A stretch of DNA of 44,328 nt from Anaerococcus tetradius ATCC 35098 (GTDB lineage Bacteria; Bacillota; Clostridia; Tissierellales; Peptoniphilaceae), in NCBI RefSeq assembly GCF_000159095.1, contig NZ_GG666295.1:296214-340541 (forward strand), read 5' to 3'. Position 1 is the stretch's first letter, and each line of letters begins with the position of its first letter. Under the pieces are notes generated by a model. It saw only the letters and a program-made list of their open reading frames with translations. It did no database searches and was not told the origin of the DNA. Positions 40,179 through 44,328 of this stretch are shown piece by piece. The position numbers and the translations under genes were made by a program.

Positions 40179-40523
40179 ATGTTTAATGATGATAAATCTC
40201 TTACAGTCCAAGCTTTTGTAAATATGTTTAAAACTGATATTGATATATTCAAAAATAATAGAATTGCTGTTCTAACATCTTTTGGTTTAGTTGTAGGTGA
40301 CTTAATTGATAACTCCAACGAAAATCCTACTACTTTACAATCCGTTTTTATATCAATGGATGAATCAATCAAAAAAAGCTTTGACGAAGAGAAGCCTGAT
40401 AGTGAAATCAGCATCTTTTTAACGCTTAAAAATGCTGAAATAATAACATCTGGCAACAAAATAAATTTACCAATAATAAGTATTTTTTACGACCAAATCA
40501 TCGGTATTTCTTTGAGTGAATAA
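40179..40523 (+). CDS. unknown protein, possible Sm-like beta fold
   Basis: A 114-aa protein, strong AAAGGAGG site. The pattern RIAVLTSFGLVVGDLID, then SIFLTLKNAEIITSGNKINL, then IISIFYDQIIGISL has the strand order of small LSm/SH3-like barrels that bind RNA or protein. This is a fold guess only. It is a + strand gene among minus-strand ones and its last 26 bases overlap the converging 40498-40776 gene. Confidence 0.7.
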   Translation: MFNDDKSLTVQAFVNMFKTDIDIFKNNRIAVLTSFGLVVGDLIDNSNENPTTLQSVFISMDESIKKSFDEEKPDSEISIFLTLKNAEIITSGNKINLPIISIFYDQIIGISLSE

Positions 40524-40776
40524 CATTATCAATTGTATTTGAAATGAGATTTTTATCATCTGAAGAAAGTTTTTCTTCTTTGATATTAATATTTATAGAA
40601 TTGTCTGTGTGTCGATTAAGTCTATCAAGAATCTCATTAACATCAGAGCCATCCAAGATTATCTGGTTGGCTCTTTTATTCTCTTGTTCACCGACAGCTT
40701 TGTTTAGTTCAAACCACTCTCTTTTTGTGAATTTTTTTCTGAATTCAAGGAATTTTTTAATATCTTCCGCCTTCAT
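40498..40776 (-). CDS. hypothetical protein D (92 aa), end of the A/B cassette
   Basis: A 92-aa helical protein (KAEDIKKFLEFRKKFTKREW, later DGSDVNEILDRLNRHTDNS). The binding site AAGGAGG overlaps the stop of peptide B2 upstream, so it belongs to the same transcript. No family recognised. Converges with the + strand gene with a 26-bp overlap. Confidence 0.75.
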   Translation of the reverse strand: MKAEDIKKFLEFRKKFTKREWFELNKAVGEQENKRANQIILDGSDVNEILDRLNRHTDNSININIKEEKLSSDDKNLISNTIDNVIHSKKYR

Positions 40777-40785
40777 ACAACCTCC

Positions 40786-40884
40786 TTACCTAAACAAATT
40801 AATCAAACTTAACAAAATACTTATAACATTCAATCCAATTATAGCCTTAAGTACAAGCTCAATTTTCTTTCTATCATCTTTCAT
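40786..40884 (-). CDS. tiny hydrophobic peptide B2 (32 aa)
   Basis: Begins MKDDRKKIELVLKAIIGL; hydrophobic from about residue 8 to 29. It aligns with B1 (MKDYEKAIEKLLKIL), sharing MKD, K-x-I-E and L-K spacing. No Shine-Dalgarno site, as in B1. Follows peptide A2 and a hairpin. Confidence 0.65.
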   Translation of the reverse strand: MKDDRKKIELVLKAIIGLNVISILLSLINLFR

Positions 40885-40921
40885 ATTTACTTATGATGAG
40901 TATAGTTATGATATAGTAGGG

Positions 40922-41047
40922 CTAAGCCCTAACTATATCTATGATTTTGATGACTAACTCTATTAGTTTTTCTACCAAGCTGATTACTGCAGTTATAAGA
41001 GCTAACTTTATGAGTTGGTCATCTTTTTTATTGTCTTCTTTACTCAT
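40922..41047 (-). CDS. tiny amphipathic peptide A2 (41 aa)
   Basis: A 41-aa peptide: charged start MSKEDNKKDDQLIKLAL, then an amphipathic helix (VEKLIELVIKIIDIV). Paralogous to A1 (KKKENKKDDILVKRLAV). AAAGGAGG lies 7 nt before the ATG. A palindrome containing AGGGCT/AGCCCT overlaps its end. Confidence 0.72.
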   Translation of the reverse strand: MSKEDNKKDDQLIKLALITAVISLVEKLIELVIKIIDIVRA

Positions 41048-41064
41048 CGTTTCCTCCTTTCTTC

Positions 41065-41172
41065 TTAAAAAAATCTTAAAAAAATATCAATAACCTTATA
41101 AACTATATCCAAGCTTATAACAATTATTAGAATCTTCAATAACTTTTCTATTGCTTTCTCATAATCTTTCAT
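41065..41172 (-). CDS. tiny hydrophobic peptide B1 (35 aa)
   Basis: A 35-aa peptide, MKDYEKAIEKLLKILIIV start, hydrophobic to the end (DIFLRFF). No binding site before its ATG. Lies between A1 and A2. Paralog of B2. Confidence 0.65.
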   Translation of the reverse strand: MKDYEKAIEKLLKILIIVISLDIVYKVIDIFLRFF

Positions 41173-41203
41173 ATATAATAAACAAGTGATAGACAGTTAA
41201 GGC

Positions 41204-41332
41204 TTAAAGCCCTAACCTATCTAATATTTTCAAGGTGATATCTAGTAATTTATCGATTATTGTTAGTGTTGTGGCTACAACGGCTAATCTTTTTACTAAG
41301 ATATCATCTTTTTTATTTTCCTTTTTCTTCAC
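41204..41332 (-). CDS. tiny amphipathic peptide A1 (42 aa)
   Basis: A 42-aa peptide from GTG 41332: KKKENKKDDILVKRLAVVA, then amphipathic TIIDKLLDITLKILDRL. AAAGGAGG is 8 nt upstream. First gene after the leftward promoter. The hairpin GTTAGGGCTT/AAGCCTTAAC lies at its stop, like that after A2. Confidence 0.72.
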   Translation of the reverse strand: MKKKENKKDDILVKRLAVVATTLTIIDKLLDITLKILDRLGL

Positions 41333-41364
41333 TTGTTATCCTCCTTTCTTGTTTTGTTAATTAT

Positions 41365-41393
41365 ATAATACCATTTATAATGGTATTTGTCAA
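41365..41393 (-). promoter_or_regulatory. leftward promoter with CI-type operator in the spacer
   Basis: TTGACA (41388-41393), 17 nt, TATTAT (41365-41370) on the minus strand. The perfect palindrome ATACCATT-TAT-AATGGTAT (41368-41386) covers the spacer and part of the -10. Related ACCATT half-sites recur at 41432-41460 near the repressor start. The promoter fires into peptide A1. Confidence 0.88.
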
Positions 41394-41401
41394 ATCTTTT
41401 T

Positions 41402-41460
41402 TTGTATTTTAAATGTATTTCTTTATATATTACCATTTTAAATGGTGGTATTACACCATT
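41402..41460 (+). promoter_or_regulatory. repressor promoter and operators
   Basis: A likely rightward promoter is TTGTAT (41402-41407), 18 nt, TATATT (41426-41431). ACCATTTTAAATGGT (41432-41446) is a 15-nt palindrome just after it. AATGGTG and CACCATT (41441-41447, 41454-41460) form a second inverted pair. These match the operator in the leftward promoter, so the repressor should control both directions. Confidence 0.75.
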
Positions 41461-41496
41461 GTAAGTAGTAAAATACAAAAAAAGGAAGTAATTAAT

Positions 41497-42114
41497 ATGA
41501 CAAATTTAACCGAAAACTTAAAATATTACCGAAAACTAAATGGGTACACTCAAGAAACAATAGCACCAAAATTAAATATAAAAACATCTGCCTATGGTTC
41601 ATATGAACAAGGAAGAAATGAACCTCCATATTCCAAACTAAAAATGCTAGCAAGCATATATGGTATTAGCATATCAGAGCTGACAGGAGAGCCCGAAAAA
41701 AAAGAACCAATCCAAAATAAGGACTACATCACAATCAACATCTACGGCTCTATCCCTGCTGGTATCCCCATAGAAGCTATAGAAGACATATCCGATACCG
41801 AAGACCTATCCCTAAAAGAATACGACAAAAACAAAACCTACCTAGGCCTAAGAGTCGACGGAGACTCCATGTATCCAAAATATTTAGACGGCGACACCGT
41901 AATAATAGAAAAAACTCCCGACTGTGAAAGCGGAACAGACGCAGCCGTTTATGTAAATGGCTATGAGGCAACTCTGAAAACTGTAATAAAAAATGAAAAT
42001 GGCACTATAACCCTAAAGCCCATAAATGCCAACTATGCTCCAAGGACCTATGGTCCAGGAGACGACCCAGTAAGGATTTTGGGAGTTGTAAAAGAAATTA
42101 GAAGAAAAATATAA
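41497..42114 (+). CDS. CI-like repressor with LexA-type S24 peptidase domain
   Basis: A 205-aa repressor from ATG 41497 (AAAGGAAG upstream). A longer reading to 41413 would run over the operators. HTH (about 5-63): LKYYRKLNGYTQETIAPKL, IKTSAYGSYEQGR. C-terminal autoprotease: cleavage at Ala88-Gly89 (SIPAGIP), catalytic Ser124 (GDSMYP) and Lys161 (ATLKTV). RecA-stimulated self-cleavage on DNA damage should trigger induction. Confidence 0.95.
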   Translation: MTNLTENLKYYRKLNGYTQETIAPKLNIKTSAYGSYEQGRNEPPYSKLKMLASIYGISISELTGEPEKKEPIQNKDYITINIYGSIPAGIPIEAIEDISDTEDLSLKEYDKNKTYLGLRVDGDSMYPKYLDGDTVIIEKTPDCESGTDAAVYVNGYEATLKTVIKNENGTITLKPINANYAPRTYGPGDDPVRILGVVKEIRRKI

Positions 42115-42177
42115 AAAAGCAGCCTACATATATAGACTGCCTTCACACACTACAACTATAACATATAGGAGGAAAAT

Positions 42178-43023
42178 ATGAAATTTGGAATCAGGAAGCC
42201 AAGCCTTAAAAGAAAGATAAAAGCCAAAACAACAGGCAAAATGAAAAGGTCTTTAAATAAAGCTATAAAGCCAGGATATGGCAAGAAAGGAATGGGGATA
42301 TTAAAAAATCCCGAGAAAGCTGCATACAACAAGGTTTATCATGAAACTACAACATCTATACGGGATATTTTTAACACATCAACAACTAAAAAAGTTTCGT
42401 CTAGCTCTAAAGAAGAAATAGTTGAGTCGCAACCATCATATACCATATCGGCAGAAGAATTATACGAGTGGAATCCTGACTTTTACCCAAACAAAGAAGA
42501 AAATGAAGCGTTAAACTTGTACTATGATTCAATTAATAGAATGAGAGAATTTAGAAAAACAAATCCATCTGCTGATCAAATTAACTTGTATATAGAAAAT
42601 TCTAAAGATAATTTTAAAGGATTAAAAGGTGTATTAAAGTATTGGGAAAGAGTTAATCAAAGTATACCTCCTAACGTGCCTATTAGATCAGAAACCATTG
42701 ATATTTTAATGAGGTGTAACAAAGTTAAAGAGGCCAAAAAACTTTATGAAGACTTAAAGTGCTTAGGAGTATATGATAATTGCCCAGAATTAGAGTTAAG
42801 AATCAAGAATATGATAGAACATTATCCTGAAAATATGTATGCTGTAATAGAATATATCTCCAATAATATGGGGGTTGAACAAACAAAAGCTAGAAAAGAA
42901 TTAAATGAAAAAATTGATAGTACGACATTAACCCGGATTTTAAACAGAAGCTATTTTATTAACAAAAAGAAAAAAGACGGCAAAAATTTTTTATATTTAA
43001 ACGACAAATACGCATTTAATTAA
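42178..43023 (+). CDS. lysogeny-module protein with conserved basic N-terminus
   Basis: A 281-aa protein between repressor and integrase. The very basic N-terminus (FGIRKPSLKRKIKAKTTGK, then KPGYGKKGMG, NPEKAAYNKVYHETT) recurs in unnamed proteins of this genomic slot in many Firmicutes phages, with variable C-termini. The C-terminal part is helical, with a possible winged-helix end (VEQTKARKELNEKIDS, FLYLNDKYAF). Nucleic-acid binding is plausible; role unknown. AGGAGG site present. Confidence 0.7.
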   Translation: MKFGIRKPSLKRKIKAKTTGKMKRSLNKAIKPGYGKKGMGILKNPEKAAYNKVYHETTTSIRDIFNTSTTKKVSSSSKEEIVESQPSYTISAEELYEWNPDFYPNKEENEALNLYYDSINRMREFRKTNPSADQINLYIENSKDNFKGLKGVLKYWERVNQSIPPNVPIRSETIDILMRCNKVKEAKKLYEDLKCLGVYDNCPELELRIKNMIEHYPENMYAVIEYISNNMGVEQTKARKELNEKIDSTTLTRILNRSYFINKKKKDGKNFLYLNDKYAFN

Positions 43024-43054
43024 GATTAAATAAGTAACAAAATTGTTGACACAA

Positions 43055-43084
43055 AAAGCACCAGGCGACTAACCCTGGTGCTTT
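43055..43084. terminator. strong hairpin between lysogeny gene and integrase
   Basis: AAAGCACCAGG and CCTGGTGCTTT form an 11-bp perfect stem with an 8-nt loop. On the minus strand it is followed by UUUUUG; on the + strand only by a short U run. It likely separates integrase transcription from the repressor transcript. Confidence 0.8.
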
Positions 43085-43169
43085 ATAAAACCTATAGACA
43101 CGACATTTAATGATTTATTAATAGCCCCGTCCTCTTTAAGAGTACCATAATCAAAAGAAAGGAGCAAGC

Positions 43170-44258
43170 ATGAAAATCTATAGCTATACAAAAGATGGTA
43201 AAACCTACTACAAATTCAACATTTACCTAGGAAAAGACCCTCTCACAGGCAAAGAAATCAGAACCAATCGTCAGGGCTTTAAAAGCAAAAAACAAGCCGA
43301 AAACGCCTATCTAAAACTAAGAACCCAAACTCCAACCAAACCAGAAATCAAAATAAAAACATTTAATGATGCCTATGAAATATGGCTTGAAACATGGCAA
43401 ACCACCGTCAAAGACCAAAGTGTATATAAAATAAAATCATTATTTAAAAATCAGATAACCCCCTATATCGGAGATATTCTCCTAAAAGAATTTACCCAGC
43501 TACAGGCCCAAACCTTTATAATCGACGCCTCTAAAAGATACAAGAATATAAGCAGTATAAATATATACACCAAAGCGGTCTTAAACTACGCCAAAGACCT
43601 CCATGCCATAGAAACCAACCCCTTTGCAAAAATCAAAATTCCAAAACAAAAAAGAGAAATCAAAACCATAGAAAACAGAAACTACTACACACCCGAAGAA
43701 CTCAAAACCTTCCTAGAAATCACCAAAGAAACCCAACAACCCCAAACCTACGCCTTCTTTAGACTCCTATCCCACACAGGCATGAGACTAGGAGAAGCCC
43801 TAGCCCTAGAATGGACAGACCTAAACACCAAAACCAATACCCTAACCATAAGCAAATCTATCTCAAGAGACAAAGATGGCAAACAAATAATTTCAACCAC
43901 CAAAACAGGAAACACAAGAAAAATAACCTTAGATAGAGAAACAACCGATACCCTAATAAAATTAAAGAAAACAAACAAAAAATATATCTTCGAAAGAAGC
44001 GGTAAAATGATAACAAGATCCTACCCACTAAAAATATTAAATAGAATAATAGAAAAAAACAACCTACACAAAATCACAGTCCACGGCTTCCGCCACACCC
44101 ACGCAACCATACTTTTAAGAATGGGCAAATCGATAAAGTATATTCAAGAAAGACTAGGCCACGCCGACCCAACCATAACCCTAGAAATCTACTCCCACAT
44201 AATGGAAGAGGAAGAAAAACAAACTCCAGATGAATTTGTAAGCTTTTTAGAGGGCTAA
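43170..44258 (+). CDS. int: tyrosine integrase
   Basis: A 362-aa tyrosine recombinase. AP2-like arm-binding domain (1-52: KIYSYTKDGKTYYKFNIYL), core-binding domain (about 60-160), catalytic domain with Arg206 (HTGMRLGEA), Lys245, His305-x-x-Arg308 (HGFRHTHAT), His331 (LGHADP) and Tyr341 (EIYSHIM). Complete. The CGTAACAA repeats begin immediately after its stop, consistent with an attachment site next to int. AAAGGAGC site. Confidence 0.97.
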   Translation: MKIYSYTKDGKTYYKFNIYLGKDPLTGKEIRTNRQGFKSKKQAENAYLKLRTQTPTKPEIKIKTFNDAYEIWLETWQTTVKDQSVYKIKSLFKNQITPYIGDILLKEFTQLQAQTFIIDASKRYKNISSINIYTKAVLNYAKDLHAIETNPFAKIKIPKQKREIKTIENRNYYTPEELKTFLEITKETQQPQTYAFFRLLSHTGMRLGEALALEWTDLNTKTNTLTISKSISRDKDGKQIISTTKTGNTRKITLDRETTDTLIKLKKTNKKYIFERSGKMITRSYPLKILNRIIEKNNLHKITVHGFRHTHATILLRMGKSIKYIQERLGHADPTITLEIYSHIMEEEEKQTPDEFVSFLEG

Positions 44259-44280
44259 CGTAACAACAACCGTAACAAAT
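44259..44280 (+). repeat. CGTAACAA tandem pair, right end
   Basis: CGTAACAA at 44259 and CGTAACAAAT at 44271, starting 12 nt apart, directly after the integrase stop. Mirrors 84-105. The last bases, ATAAACGTC at 44317-44325, also match 58-66 and could belong to the attachment core, which is cut by the window end. Confidence 0.6.
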
Positions 44281-44328
44281 AATTATAAAACCTTGAAAAT
44301 CCATACATCACAAACAATAAACGTCCAT

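Noticed and set aside
41413-41496. Longer N-terminus for the repressor
   Set aside because: It would translate the promoter and operator palindromes and has no binding site; ATG 41497 has one and matches the family start.
1-44328. CRISPR array, diversity-generating retroelement or IS element
   Set aside because: No regularly spaced repeat array, no reverse transcriptase or template/variable repeat pair, and no transposase gene seen. Tail-tip variation appears to rest on G tracts instead.

Overview
The window is an almost complete temperate siphophage genome (prophage) from a low-GC Gram-positive anaerobe. Strong AAAGGAGG ribosome binding sites, TTGACA-N17-TATAAT promoters, frequent TTG/GTG starts and PBSX/SPP1-like packaging genes point to Firmicutes. 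A Tissierellia/Peptoniphilaceae host (Anaerococcus or Peptoniphilus type) is my guess from overall feel, not something the sequence proves. No host gene is recognisable. Paired CGTAACAA repeats just inside both ends suggest the window runs from one attachment-site arm to the other.

Layout, right to left. (1) Lysogeny region, 38.6-44.3 kb: tyrosine integrase, a basic lysogeny-module protein and a LexA-like CI repressor on the + strand. Facing them is a leftward promoter with a palindromic operator in its spacer, driving a cassette of four tiny hydrophobic peptides arranged as A-B-A-B plus a 92-aa protein. Next come two Xre-type regulators, a third regulator and an antirepressor. (2) Early region, 27.5-38.5 kb, minus strand: excisionase-like HTH, YqaJ exonuclease, RecT, replisome organizer, SSB, a DUF1064 nuclease, about 20 small overlapping accessory genes, a MazG-like protein and a sigma-70-region-4-like late regulator. 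(3) Late control region, 27.27-27.56 kb: three 11-bp-period direct repeats, a -10 box and a terminator. (4) Head and packaging, 18-27.3 kb: TerS, TerL, portal, minor capsid protein fused to a polymorphic-toxin type 50 domain with a small possible immunity gene, scaffold, major capsid and connectors. This module is interrupted by a self-contained moron with two ribbon-helix-helix genes, an ORF6N protein and a tRNA-Tyr, between two terminators. (5) Tail, 3-17.8 kb: major tail protein, chaperones, a tape measure gene split by a group I intron carrying an EDxHD-type homing endonuclease, Dit, Tal, BppU-like baseplate protein and four tandem CBM-like tail-tip proteins. Three of these four carry 8-9 nt G tracts near their 3' ends. 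(6) Lysis and conversion end, 0.4-3.1 kb: XhlA-like protein, endolysin, HicAB, holin and two tiny membrane peptides, one with a consensus promoter containing a 14-bp palindrome.

The strongest candidates for something new are the phase-variable-looking tail-tip gene family at 3.8-5.8 kb, where one member now reads in a shifted frame, and the duplicated two-peptide A/B cassette next to the CI operator at 40.8-41.4 kb. The intron splice sites can be placed to the base: P1, P7, P10 and the restored reading frame all agree, giving a 1549-aa tape measure protein.
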